This document shows, one piece after another, positions 11,401 through 23,300 of a stretch of DNA of 64,000 nt. Location of the stretch: positions 22,221,186 through 22,285,185 of the forward strand of contig CM055901.1 of assembly GCA_029582155.1 (NCBI GenBank). Reading direction: 5' to 3'. Source of the stretch: Panopea generosa (lineage: Eukaryota; Mollusca; Bivalvia; Adapedonta; Hiatellidae). The notes under the pieces are model-generated. The model worked only from the letters and a program-made list of their open reading frames with translations. It searched no databases and was not told where the DNA came from. Within the stretch, counting starts at the first letter, position 1. Each line of letters begins with the position of its first letter. Made by a program: the position numbers and the translations under genes.

Positions 11401-14400
11401 TTCAGCATCTAAAGTATTTGCCAAAATATTTGGCATATTTAAACCTAACCAGGTAAACTTTGACTTCCAAGTATAATTCCACCATATCCATCGAAAACAT
11501 TAAAACGTAACGAGGTTGACAGAACGTTTTTTCAGGATATGAATGAATTTGGTTAAGTTGGTTTGGATATATGTAATACGGGTTATACGTTTAGATATGT
11601 TATTTTTTTCTTTTGGACGGCTCTTTGATCAGAATGATATAGGCAGCGATGTATCGAAATATAATTTAGCAGAATTAAAAAGCAAGTCCAAGAAGTTTAT
11701 ATAAAATATCGAATACATGATATAGTTTGTAAATATTTAGCAATGAACTCGTGTTAAAGTATTTACAATAGATCAGATACAAAATCTGACCAAAACGACT
11801 ATTCAGAATATAATGTGGGGAAATATCATTTTATGTTCTCAAACCATTTAAATTCACTACCATAGAGAAAATTTACCGTTTTCTGGACGTCAGAGAGCAC
11901 CCAGAACTATAACTTTGTTATTACACTGACGTACAATAAATGCTATCGGAATAAACAATCAGACATTATAATTATATAATGTTTTGACACCCTAGTTACT
12001 TATCAATAACCTTCGCTCCAACTAAATGATTGATTCTAAATATCTTTTTTAGAATAATCAAATGCGAGAAATCAACGCAATAGAGAGCTACACAATGGAA
12101 CAACTCAGCTCAGGATCTGTTCCTGGCATTGCAACCGTATATCCAAAAGAAACCGATGCCAAGATACCAAGCAGTACGCATACTGTTGTAGAAATTAGCG
12201 CTGATATATCAGCAAAAACATTTATTCGTGTTCTGGAGTTTTTATATACAGGTGAGCCATACAGTGATCTAACATGTATACATAACGCGCATTTATTTGA
12301 ATACATTTTAGGATGGCAAAACCAAAACTTAGTTTATACTTACTTTATTGTATGTCAATGTAAAACAATTACAAAATTTTAATAGTACAGATTGATTGAT
12401 TGATTGAATATTTAGCGTCATTTTATGCCATCGAGGGCTAACAGATGATCGGTTAACCTAACCACCGTTTCCTGGGATCCTGAAAGGTAAACCAGTACTC
12501 ATTCAGTACCCATCTCCGCAAGTAACTCATAACTTTCCCACTTGAATCAGCGGTGAGAGACGAATGATAATGAGACACAATGTCGTATATCAATCACCAC
12601 AGAGACTGTTGCCTGGCGGGGTTTCGAACTCGCGACCCCTGGGTTGATAGTCAGACGCGTAACCGACTAATCGGGCCCTGCTGACAATAGTACAGTGAAA
12701 ACATGTTTAGTAAAATATATTAAATACAATGCAGTGATTACAAGTTACACCGACACTAGTAACGACCTTGGCATGTAACAAAAAACAACTAATTGTATAT
12801 TTAGCATTTTATAAGAATGAATGATACAATTGGAAGACACGCTTGGTGATAGCAATTATGATATTCAAATATCACAAAGACAAATTCAGCACCTTCCAAT
12901 CCACATTTTATTTTCGCTATAAACAGGTATTCCCCGATTTCCTGACATTGATGAGGTGACTGAAGACGAATTAAAGGACCTAGATCGCGCGGCAGCCACG
13001 TTCAAATTGTCCCAACTACAGACTATCTGTACGAACATCCTCACAGAACAAGACTTTCTCAACCCCAGTATCGGAACGTACCTGAACGATGAAACAGGGA
13101 CCCGGATGAAGCAACTCTTCTTCAACAAGGCTGACTGTTCAGATGTGACTTTTATTGTTGAAGGTTAGAGAAGGCAATCATTTGTTATTATTTCACCGGA
13201 CTGACTGTTCAGATGTGACTTTTATTGTTGAAGGTTAGAGAAGGCAATCATTTGTTATTATTTCACCGGGCTGACTGTTCAGATGTGACTTTTATCGTTG
13301 AAGGTTAGAGAAGGCAATCATTTGTTATTATTTCACCGGGCTGACTGTTCATATGTAGCTTTTATTGTTGAAGGTTAGTGAAGGCAATCATTTGTTATTA
13401 TTTCACCGGGCTAACTGTTCAAATGTGACTTTTATCGTTGAAGGTTAGAGAAGGCAATCATTTGTTATTATTTCACCGGACTGACTGTTCATATGTAGCT
13501 TTTATCGTTGAAGGTTAAAGAAGGCAATCATTTGTTATTATTTCACCGGGCTGACTGTTTAAATGTAGCTTTTATCATTGTTGAAAGTTAGAGAAGGCAA
13601 TCAATTGTTATTATTTCACCGGGCTGACTGTTCAAATGTGACTTTTATTGTTGAAAGTTGGAAAAGGCAATCATTTGTTATTATTTCACCGAGCTGACTG
13701 TTCATAATTATGTAGCTTTTATTGTTGAAAGTTAGAGATGGCAATCATTTGTTATTATTTCACCGGGCTGACTGTTCAGATGTGACTTTTATTGTTGAAG
13801 GTTAGAGAAGGCAATCGTTTTTTATTATTTCGCCGGGCTGACTGTTCATAATTATGTAGCTTTTATTGTTGAAAGTTAGAGATGGCAATCATTTGTTATT
13901 ATTTCACCGGGCTGACTGTTCAGATGTGACTTTTATTGTTGAAGGTTAGAGAAGGCAATCCTTTGCTATTATTTCACCGGGCTAACTGTTCAGATGTGAC
14001 TTTTATCGTTGAAGGTTAGAGAAGGCAATCATTTGTTATTATTTCACCGGGCTGACTGTTCAGATGTGACTTTTATCATTGAAGGTTAGTGAAGGCAATC
14101 ATTTGTTATTATATCACCGGGCTGACTGTTCAGATGTGACTTTTATCATTGGTGGTTAGTGAAGGCAATCATTTGTTATTATTTCACCGGGCTGACTGTT
14201 CAGATGTGACTTTTATTGATGAAGGTTAGAGAAGGCAATCCTTTGCTATTATTTCACCAGGCTAACTGTTCAGATGTGACTTTTATTGTTGAAGGTTAGA
14301 GAAGGCAATCGTTTTTTATTATTTCACCGGGCTGACTGTTCAGATGTGACTTTTATCATTGAAGGTTAGAGAAGGCAATCCTTCGTTATTATATCACCGG

Positions 14401-17400
14401 GCTGACTGTTCATATGTAGCTTTTATTGTTGAAGGTTAGAGAAGGCAATCTTTTGCTATTATTTTACCGAGCTTACTGTTAATATGTAGCTTTTATTGTT
14501 GAAGGTTAGAAAAGGCAATAATTGGTTATTATTTCACCGGTTTATAAATAAGCTTTTAAGAAATCATACCTCGAGTAGATGTTTTATAGGCTTTACTAAA
14601 ATAATATTACTGCTTTGTTTTTGTTCTACAAAGTGTACGTATGTTTTAAACGTTATTGCTTCAATTGTTGGCAATGCATTCAGGATTGTGCATATTGTCG
14701 TTTTGCCATACATTACACAGTTACGCCCCTTTTTTTCCTACGGTTACGTGATTCTTACGCTTAAAAAAACCCTATGTAATTCGGTTTTGAAATATTTTCA
14801 AAATGGGCCATAGTGGTTGTGATTTTTTGCTGCAGATGAGTAGAGCAAATGTTGGCATAGCATATACTGCAATAAGACACCACTGGTGTTATAAAGGGAC
14901 ATTTATAGGGTTTCAACATATGCATGTATTTATAAGCATTTGAGGATTTCATTTTTCCAAAAATCTCAGGGTCTCACTGCATCCTCTTTAAAAACCGAAG
15001 CTGGTCAACGTACGAGTTGTTGTGCATTTTTGTACAGGTATATATAATTCCTGCTATATAAAAAATATTTGAAAAAAAACTCTATATGGAATTCTTCTTT
15101 TATCATGGCAATCCTAGACCATATTTTAAATAGGACAAAGAACACAATTCAGCTGTGTAGTGAGACCTACAAGTCGACATTTTTGTGTTAATAGATCTTA
15201 TTATATTATGTTTATTTTGTACAGGTAAAGATGTTTACGCTCATAAATGCGTTCTGGTCGCACGATGTAATGTCATGGCAGCCATGTTTGGTGGTTATTT
15301 TGCTGAAAGTCAAAGTGGCACCGCTACGGTATTATACTGCATATTATTTAATACATCTTGTATACAGCGGCTGCATGAGTGCATTAAGTAATTTACTGAC
15401 AGAATGACACATGTATAATATAATAGTAAATAACCAATATGTGTATTTAAATATTAAACAAGGTAAACCGTTTCAAACGCCGATCCAGTAGAAACAATAA
15501 CAACAATGGCAATAACAACAATAAAACGACTAAACAAAACATAATTTACCAAAAGTTGAATAACAAATGTATACACTTATATATTTATCTGAATGCTTTA
15601 ATATTTTAAAATAGCATATGACATTGAAAATAACGTTGATAAAGAGTAATGTGTCGTAAAATGATGCGAAGCTAATCTTAATATTTCTTTGTCAATGTAA
15701 CTAACCATGTGAGACGGGCCGTGAAGCATGTACGATAGGCTGTGATAGACAGAACGCCCAGCTAAATTCATCATCCAATAATATAGATCCTCACTCAGCA
15801 CAGTAACTATATGACTGGACGTTTGGATTCCAAATATACATCTTTATAATGATGTATTGTCTATGTATAATTGTTTGTAATTTTTTCTTTAGATTGAACT
15901 CCCCGACACTTCAGAAGAAACGTTGCTTGCATTTCTCGAATACCTGTACACCGACCATTCTCCAATTGAGGATAATGACGCCGTCGGTATCATGGTGTTA
16001 TCCGACGTGTACGGACAAAGACGTCTTGTCAATCTCTGTGAACTTTACATTACTAAGGAAGTAGACAGAAGTGTTGCTGATCAAATAGAAAAGGCCGACA
16101 TTGATGTTATTGGATTACTTCTTACTTCACAGGTATACTCATGTAATGTATCTGTACTTAGCTGCTTATTTCATATAAGTGGTTTGCCCAAATCCATCAA
16201 TCTGTAAGAGGTTAAAATTTACACATGATCCTCCCAATTTCGGACGAGTGGCGAAAAGCGCTTTCTCAACCATAAACTTTCATTCCTGAGGTCCCAGTCC
16301 TGCTCAGTTAAAATGATTGCGAGAAAAAGTTGCTGATTACTTGCGGAAAGAAGACGGCGATCTTGCTTCCGATGTCTTCCTCCCTCAACATAAACATAGC
16401 CATATCACTATGTAATCTTTAATTGCTGTAAATGACTTCCGATGTCTTCCTCCCTCAACATAAACATAGCCATATCACTATGTAATCTTTAATTGCTGTA
16501 AATGACTTCCGATGTCTTCCTCCCTCAACATAAACATACGCCATATCACTATGTAACCTGTAATTGCTGTAAATGGCTTCCTATGTCTTCCTCCCTCAAC
16601 ATAAACATACGCCATATCACTATGTAACCTTTAATTGCTGTAAATGGCTTCCGATGTCTTCCTCCCTCAACATAAACATACGCCATATCACTATGTAATC
16701 TTTAATTGCTGTAAATGACTTCCGATGTCTTCCTCCCTCAACATAAACATACGCCATATCACTATGTAACCTGTAATTGCTGTAAATGACTTCCGATGTC
16801 TTCCTTCCTCAACATAAACATACGCCATATCACTATGTAACCTTTAATTGCTGTAAATGGCTTCCGATGTCTTCCTCCCTCAACATAAACATACGCAATA
16901 TCACCATGTAACCTGTAATTGCTGTAAATGGCTTCCGATGTCTTCCTCCCTCAACATAAACATAGCCATATCACTATGTAATCTTTAATTGCTGTAAATG
17001 ACTTCCGATGTCTTCCTCCCTCAACATAAACATAGCCATATCACTATGTAACCTTTAATTGCTGTAAATGGCTTCCGATGTCTTCCTCCCTCAACATTAA
17101 CATACGCCATATCACTATGTAACCTTTAATTGCTGTAAATGGCTTCCGATGTCTTCCTCCCTCAACATAAACAAACGCCATATCCCTATGTAACCTGTAA
17201 TTGCTGTAAATGACTTCCGATGTCTTCCTCCCTCAACATAAACCTACGTCATATCACTATGTAACATTCAATTGCTGTAAATGACTTCCGATGTCTTCCT
17301 CCCTTAACATAAACCTACGCCATATCACTATGTAACCTTTAATTGCTGTAAATGACTTCCGATGTCTTCCTCCCTCAACATAAACATACGCAATATCACC

Positions 17401-17840
17401 ATGTAACCTGTAATTGCTGTAAATGGCTTCCAATGTCTTCCTCCCTCAACATAAACATACGCCATATCACTATGTAATCTTTAATTGCTGTGAATGACTT
17501 ACGAATTTAATCTAATAAAAAACACAATTTCATACGTTTCACGTTTAACAATCTATACTATTTACATCAAACAAATGCTATGACCTATAACCATTGATAA
17601 TAGTTTATACTTCTATATTTTCAGACATACAATGCAACACAGCTTGCCAATTGGTGCTTGTTCTTCATATCGAGTAATTATATTGCTTTTGAAAAACGTA
17701 AGGAGTTCCAACAGTTGAAAGGAGATAATAAAACACACGTAAAAGAAAATAGATGGCCTCCTATTGACTATCTTAATGAGGTAGAAGCATACAATAAGAA
17801 GTATGGCAAAAAGTCAAATATCCAATGTGCTGTGATGTGA
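7855..17840 (+). CDS. RhoBTB: RhoBTB-type protein: Rac-like GTPase with two BTB domains and a CaaX box (gene B)
   Basis: Ten coding exons: 7855-8028, 8545-8713, 9813-9946, 10291-10396, 11262-11452, 12053-12251, 12927-13163, 15225-15328, 15893-16132, 17625-17840; total 1770 nt, 589 aa, all with GT-AG introns. Residues 1-170 are a GTPase with [24 protein letters not shown] and ETSS, all G boxes intact. A basic/proline linker (IPPLPVMPP) follows. BTB1 is at about 220-324 ([10 protein letters not shown] to VLEFLYTG) with an insert; BTB2 at about 396-475 ([26 protein letters not shown]). The C-terminal region holds [10 protein letters not shown], typical of RhoBTB, and ends QCAVM. Family knowledge: RhoBTB proteins recruit CUL3; a CaaX box implies prenylation. 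The GTPase looks more Rac/RacA-like than vertebrate RHOBTB1/2. The start follows an acceptor by 14 nt. AATAAA occurs at 17937. Confidence 0.92.
8055..8425 (+). repeat. Trinucleotide microsatellites in gene B intron 1
   Basis: A (CTA)n tract at about 8055-8330 is interrupted three times by 'agctgatgct(g/a)ata', then (AAT)n runs from about 8332 to 8425. The interruption recurs with the tract, so blocks of the array were themselves duplicated. The long poly-Tyr, Leu and Ile reading frames here are by-products. Confidence 0.95.
8745..9400 (+). repeat. About 17/34-bp minisatellite in gene B intron 2
   Basis: Imperfect repeats alternate TAATTGTAGAAGACGAC and ATAATTGTAGAATACTA, giving a roughly 34-bp higher-order unit over some 650 bp and filling most of the intron. 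Divergence between units is moderate. No similarity to the flanking exons is seen, unlike the arrays in B intron 7 and C intron 1. Confidence 0.9.
12388..12678 (-). repeat. Full-length tRNA-derived SINE (family S1) in gene B intron 6
   Basis: On the minus strand the head starts GGGCCCGATTAGTCGG, with B box GAGTTCGAAACCCC; then a body with GATTGATATACGACATTG and GGTTAACCGATCATCTGTTA; then a tail AAATGACGCTAAATATTC and a (GATT)n end at 12390-12406. The body matches elements at 25.87, 33.98 and 37.9 kb. The tail resembles the Nin-DC type known from mollusc SINEs (recalled, not searched). Confidence 0.85.
13131..14541 (+). repeat. 70-bp minisatellite built from the gene B exon 7 end and its 5' splice site
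   Basis: About 20 tandem units of 70-74 bp start at 13131, 13201, 13271 and so on to 14472. Unit 1 begins inside exon 7: its first 33 nt are the last coding bases (CTGACTGTTCAGATGTGAC and on to GTTGAAG), followed by the real donor GTTAGAG and about 37 nt of intron ending TTTCACCGGG. Every later unit therefore repeats an exon tail plus a donor-like site. Reading past the true donor meets TAG at once (GAA GGT TAG), so use of any downstream copy would truncate the protein after BTB2 has begun. Confidence 0.95.
14700..15175 (+). repeat. Dispersed repeat in gene B intron 7 (copy at 60.96-61.33 kb)
   Basis: Shares ordered blocks with 60960-61325 in the same orientation: GAAATATTTTCAAAATGG, GGCATAGCATATA against GACATAGCATATA, ATGCATGTATTTAT, AGCATTTGAGGA and CTGTGTAGTGAGAC. 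It is non-coding; no terminal repeats were identified. Confidence 0.7.
16225..16370 (+). repeat. Degenerate tRNA-SINE (family S2) feeding the intron 9 minisatellite
   Basis: The stretch with GGTCCCAGTCCTGCTC, GAGAAAAAGTTGC and GATTACTTGCGGAAAG lines up with the SINE at 18185-18441 (GGTTCGAGTCCCGCTC, GAGAAAGTTTGCC, AATTACTTGCGGAAGG). The tRNA-like head is badly decayed. Its 3' body runs straight into the 16371-17510 array. Confidence 0.65.
16371..17510 (+). repeat. 70/71-bp minisatellite in gene B intron 9, derived from a SINE tail
   Basis: About 16 units start at 16371, 16441, 16511, 16582 and onward. Each unit runs from GATGTCTTCCTCCCTCAAC through CATATCACTATGTAA to AATTGCTGTAAATG. Units are highly similar, with most variation being ATAGCC/ATACGCC and AATCTTT/AACCTTT/AACCTGT. 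The unit resembles the 3' body of the neighbouring SINE family (ATGCCATATATAACCTG in the 18.2 kb copy). Confidence 0.9.
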
Positions 17841-18184
17841 AGTTTTAACGGAAAATAAGAAAACCAAAAAAAGGACGAGTTTCCGACCTATCTGGCAAAC
17901 GATAATCCTGTTGTAGTGTATTATTGTGAAAGCCGTAATAAACATGTTGCATTTGAAATATCTACCGTAAGCGGGTCCAACGTGGGATCAGTGTTGCTAT
18001 TTCTGCTGTACATTATTTCACAGGAATCATGGAGCTTATTCGGTATTGTTAAAGAAAGAATACTGAGGCAACTCGAGTCCGTGTTTGGGGCCGTGAAATG
18101 TCGCCCTGTGCTTGAACTAATGAAGCTCAGTCAGTGTTGACTAGAATATAAAACCGTTTAAGTCGGATTATGTCATAACCCCTA

Positions 18185-18441
18185 CGGATCCTGCGTAGCT
18201 GATTAGTCTAAGGCACTGACACACGATCACTTACCTCTCATCGCTTAAGTCGTAGGTTCGAGTCCCGCTCGCTCCAAAACCTTTATGTGAGAAAGTTTGC
18301 CAATTACTTGCGGAAGGAATACTGTTCTACTCAGATTCATTCTGAGGTTTTCACTCACTAATAAAACTACATATGCCATATATAACCTGAAAAATGTTGA
18401 AAATGGCGTTAAATCCCCCCCCCCCCCCCCCCCCCCCCCCC
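18185..18441 (+). repeat. tRNA-derived SINE (family S2) ending in a poly-C tract
   Basis: tRNA-like A box region (GTAGCTGATTAGTCTAAGG) and B box GGTTCGAGTCCC, then a body with GATTCATTCTGAGG, then the tail GTTGAAAATGGCGTTAAA running into about 24 C. The same tail occurs inverted at 23.86 kb. It lies just beyond the gene B 3' end. Confidence 0.85.
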
Positions 18442-18444
18442 ATT

Positions 18445-20310
18445 AACAGACCCAGTAAGCTCAAACTGGCTTTTTTCTTCATGAGATATTATGAGATATA
18501 ATTGACTATTTTGACAGTAGCCTTATGTGCTGTATGACGGCCGTAGAAAGTCGTCTCGTATTTTGACGCAGTGTTGTTAATATTTCAGTTTCCATAGAAA
18601 TTCTTGAAACTCTAATTCGTGCTCGTTGGTATGAAGATTTTGCATGAAGATTTTGCATATTATATAACCACACATGAACAGATTCGATAACTCCGGGTCT
18701 TTTTTAATGGACGCATTCTGGGATGGGTCCATATGGACCTTTTAATCAGATAGTATTAACACAAAGTTTATAAGTGTTTTCAATGTAAGTCGAAATGCAT
18801 TACACATTTTCTTGATATACATAAAACAGTCTGAAGTCTGAAATTTGATTCGCAAGTTTTGAAGGTTAAAATTTACATAATTATATATTTAAATTGATGA
18901 ATATGTTAATGTAAATTGTCTTATATGTTTATGTGATGAAGAATCAATTTACGACGATCTTTGAATGTATTAAAACAGATTGATACGCAAAATTTGGGGT
19001 TTTATTTAATTACCAATTTGAAATCCATTTTAGCAGGGATTTTTTGAAAATATTGTTGTCGTGATCGAACTTTGCAATTTTTATCACCGCCAAATTGATC
19101 ATACGCGACATGCACTACTTTTTGTTCCTCGACTTTTATTTTATTCGTGTATTTTATATATGCAACTAACCATACAATAACTATATACTGCGAATATTGT
19201 TTTCTAATATTTTTTTTGATATTGCATGAAATAAACCTACTGCCACAATATTACCACACGATTTAGGAAGGCATATACTTATTTACTAAACTCGGTTATA
19301 CGACTATCGATACTTTGATTATAGTTTTTACCTGTTTGTTAATGATACGATAGATACATGTTTATTAATGGATACCAAATGCTCCAATAATACATGCCGT
19401 TTTAATTTTACGTATCCTTAAACAGGCTGACTCGGTATATTATGTGGCTTGAAAAACAAAAGCCTGCTTGAGCCGTTGCAAGGGAGTACGACGAGTATTA
19501 ATACATGGGTTAAATCACGTGATAAATGTGTATGCGCACCCACCGAGCTAGTAAACTGTTTATGTATGTAATGTTTTCATAGTAAATGTATTAATTCATC
19601 TAAACTTATTCACGTACCTTCACATTGAATTGTGATTGATTTAATTATGTTATCATCTAAGGGTGGGTCTTATGTTAGATGAAGGTAAAGAAAAGTACTT
19701 GCTGGGCGTTTTAACAGTCCTAAAACCTAGGATACCCTAATATTTTTTTTTTATAAATTTTAACAAGAAAATAGCAAAAGCTTAAGATGTATCTAAAATA
19801 ATATTTTGAGGTCTGTTTAAACTTTCTTTTCATAAATTATAAAATATTCTTATTACAAACGTATTGGTTATTACAACAGCTTCTCCAGATAAAACGCTCC
19901 GAGTAGATCCAGTGTGTTACTTTGCTACATACTTAAGAATACAGTTCCATAAACTACATTCTATATACAAAACACATTTCAAGCTACTTAATGATGAACT
20001 ATTGGAATACTGCTAAACGTTCAGTTGATGACACTTATGCTGTGATCTCAAACATATTTCCAAGTTCGGTCAAAATGTGTATTCCGTTTAAAACCGTGAT
20101 AAGATTTGTGAAAATGCTCAAGAGTAAGAGATGCTGTAACATCAGGAAAGCATAGCGATTGGGTGACCGGGCTACATGTAAACATTCATGCAACATAGAA
20201 ACCTAAGTGGCATAAATACGATACAGTAGCCGCTGTGTGACAGCAACATACATTGGTTTATATACATGTACAATTACTGAATAAATAAACCTAAATGCTT
20301 TATTTACTTT
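18445..20310. other. Intergenic, no recognised gene
   Basis: AT-rich DNA after gene B. A short duplication of GAAGATTTTGCAT occurs near 18632-18655. No coding exon, RNA gene or full mobile element is recognised. Confidence 0.5.
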
Positions 20311-20318
20311 TTATTTAA

Positions 20319-20551
20319 CCCTTTACTTCATATAGACGCCTTTGGACACCTCTAATATAGGCTCATTTTGACACCTAATATAGAAGGCTTTTGAATTATT
20401 GGTTGAATTATGTTTATATTAACTGACAAAGTGGAAAACAGTGCAAGAAGTGTTCAGATTGCTTGTTACGAGCAAACTGAACTCTTCCTGCACTGTTTTC
20501 AAAGGCTTTCAGTGATTGGTGCGGGAAAACACGTATCTATGTAGTAAAGGG
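20319..20551. mobile_element. piggyBac-like MITE with TTAA target duplication and internal hairpin
   Basis: The ends are CCCTTTACTTCATATAG at 20319 and the complement CTATGTAGTAAAGGG ending at 20551, flanked by TTAA at 20315-20318 and 20552-20555. CCY termini with TTAA duplication are diagnostic of piggyBac elements. The 233-bp body also holds a long imperfect palindrome at about 20431-20505 (GAAAACAGTGCAAGAAG pairing with CTTCCTGCACTGTTTTC). No coding capacity. Confidence 0.85.
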
Positions 20552-20559
20552 TTAATTAA

Positions 20560-21570
20560 GCTTGAAGAAGCCTTGGTAATTGGTTGTGTTTTTTTACTTT
20601 TCGTAGTTTTGTTTGTTTGTTTTCTACTGCTGTATATATGTTTTTAACTGTTCTATAGATATATTGTGTAAACTAGATCGGTTTTATTAAATCACGTGTC
20701 AAAACTTATCATCAAAAATATATAATGTGTAAAATCGTAATTATTTATTAGGTTGACATAAATATAAACTGAAGTGCACCACGCGTTAGACAATATTCAA
20801 GTTGTTCTTTCGCTGCTACATTGACCTTCAAATCCATTATATCTTCTTATCGTTTGTTTCCCTCTACTTCATACTAAAACTGGCCAGCATGGCTTCCGGC
20901 TTTGTCTTTATGTTTCGTTATGCTAGCATCATATCCTTTATTGCCTTTTCGCGTTTTGTTTTATTTTATAACAGTTTGGTTTATAAATGAATAGATAGTG
21001 AAACATCTTTTAACATAGATTTGATATTTGATATCTGAAAATCGATTTAGAGTAACACGTTTTGTATTATTGAATTTTATGAATCAAAGTTAGCAAAATT
21101 ATGCATATTATCATGAATTATAATATCCAAATGATACTTATATTGCCAATTGGCTTACCTAATACAATGGAGTTTAATTCATTTTGAAAATAAAAAAAAA
21201 AACGATTAAATTTCGGTAATATTTCTAGGCTTCGTAGTCTTCTACTACAATATAATTAATTTCGTGATTTCCTGTTATTGTTGTTGTTGCTAATTGCGGT
21301 TGTTTTTGATGATAATGCTTCTGTGTTTCTACTATTACTAAACTAAAAGTATTTCTACCTTGCTCTGTAAACTGTTTATTTATAATTGAGTTATTATTTG
21401 ATGCTGAGATGTCACGTATTTCCAGTTTATGCTACAAGTGTATTTGGTTATAATCAACTACATGGAGCAATTGCAGTTCATGATATTATGAATTAAGAAT
21501 ATTCTGTAGATATTATCAGTTTCAAAAGTCTAGCAATAACTGTCAAATTGATTACATGTATCACTACCTT
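20560..21570. other. Intergenic, no recognised gene
   Basis: AT-rich DNA with short open frames that lack splice sites, conserved domains or coding-like composition. Confidence 0.45.
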
Positions 21571-21574
21571 AGGT

Positions 21575-21965
21575 TTATCGTCTATAACTACTATCGTCTA
21601 TAACTACTACCTTAGGTTGATCGTCTATAACTACTATCGTCTATAACTACTACCTTAGGTTGATCGTCTATAACTACTATCGTCTATAACTACTACGTTA
21701 GTTTGATCGACTATAACTACTATCGTCTATAACTTCTACGTTAGTTTGATCGTCTATAACTACTCTCGTCCATAACTACTATCGTCTATAAATACTACCT
21801 TAGGTTGATCGTCTATAACTACTATCGTCTATAACTACTATCGTCTATAACTACTATCGTCTATCACTACTACGTTAGTTTGATCGTCTATTACTACTAC
21901 GGAAGTTTTATCGTTTATAACCTCTGTCTAAGTTCGATCGTCTATAGCTACTACGTTGGTTTGAT
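21575..21965 (+). repeat. Minisatellite of 'cgtctataactacta' units
   Basis: An imperfect array mixes an 18-bp unit (ATCGTCTATAACTACT) with a longer unit that adds ACCTTAGGTTG or ACGTTAGTTTG. It decays to the right, with CTATCACTAC, CTATTACTAC and CTATAGCTAC variants. Confidence 0.9.
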
Positions 21966-22264
21966 GTTATAACATACACAGAACAGAATAATTGGATAGT
22001 GAATTTTACCTTTAAACTGTTTAAACAATGTGAACAAACATTTCTTGTTCAATAACTATATTACAATGGTTATGAAGTGTATATGTAGACTGATGTGTCT
22101 ATAGTATTTAAAAATCAAAACTAAACCTAAACTGGTAACTATATTCAATATATTATGTCTACTTTCGAACAGTGTACATATAAATATAAGCGTATAGCGA
22201 ATTGTACTGATAAAGCTTTTAATCCAGATGATCCATTGTAAGTGTGTTCTTACCCAGTGGTTTG

Positions 22265-22445
22265 TGAGGGATTATTTGATGATACACTTGGTATTGTAGC
22301 CGGTGAAACATGGGTTACTTTTCAATGTTGAAAATTGACCTGGATCACATTTCAACATTAAATTCTGATCAAAACACTCGTTGAAAACTGATCAGTATCA
22401 GTTGCATGTTGCAACAATTAAACATAAGCCATGGTTAGCTTTTCA
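22265..22445. repeat. Dispersed repeat with 'ttttcaatgttgaaaattga' motifs
   Basis: Repeats the self-complementary TTTCAATGTTGAAA motif with nearby GTTGAAAACTGATC and CATTTCAACATT. Similar motif clusters precede the SINEs at 25.65-25.86 and 33.77-33.97 kb. Class unknown; possibly a palindromic MITE remnant. Confidence 0.5.
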
Positions 22446-22621
22446 GTCTACATTAATTTCACAACACCCATTTATTATTCATTTGGGATACGGGGAACCG
22501 CTCGGAAACTTGAATGTTTGATATCTTAAACACTTAACGGCTGAATTCTACTCATTTCTTAAAAAATATGGTTGTTATCTACGTCAATGTTTTTTATACT
22601 TTTAAGTGTTAATGTTTAAAT

Positions 22622-22622
<1 letters not shown>

Positions 22623-22668
<46 letters not shown>
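22623..22668 (+). repeat. (ACGC)n microsatellite
   Basis: About eleven perfect tetranucleotide units. Confidence 0.95.
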
Positions 22669-23300
22669 CATATGTATTCAAAAGCGAATATCCATCGAGT
22701 AGCAAACCCAGTACACTGCGAGTCAAGACATTAAGGATCAAATTATGCATTTAAGTAAGTTTTACGGGGGAGGGGTATGATTATTATTTACTCCAATATT
22801 TTGTACTTTAAAACGCTATTATTAAGGAAACACACACGCAGACACACAATAATTTAATACTAAACTATAAGATGTATTAAAAAGTGAATCTTAATCGAGT
22901 TTCACTTCCAGTTCTTCGAGCCAAGACGCAGGGGAGAGTGTCCCTCTATACTCCTGCGAATTTGGGTAGGTGGTGTTTGTATTACAGTGGCCTAGCTTGT
23001 TCAAAGTAAACCTGCAGGTCTAAAAATTTAGATGGAGGCTCTGAGGTACTCTGCCATATTTTTTTTAAAATGTAAATGACCATTGGTGCATTATCAGGGG
23101 CTATGTGTGAATATTTCTATGTTAGATCAATTACTTAGGGACTTTTTCTGGGAGCCTGCAGTGCCTTCGTGTTGCTACGCCGGTGTGCATGTGTGTGTGG
23201 TGGGGGGGGGAGGGGGGAGGGGGGGAGGGGGGCGGGATTATATACATTGTGCCATGTGCAGTGTTTCATGTATCTCGTAGCTACACCGTTAAGGATAAGC

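Noticed and set aside
13131-17510. Arrays that resemble CRISPR repeats by regular spacing
   Set aside because: Whole units are repeated with no unique spacers, and the setting is intronic animal DNA.
17916-18140. 74-aa frame just after gene B
   Set aside because: It lies in the probable 3' UTR of gene B, with no splice or domain evidence.
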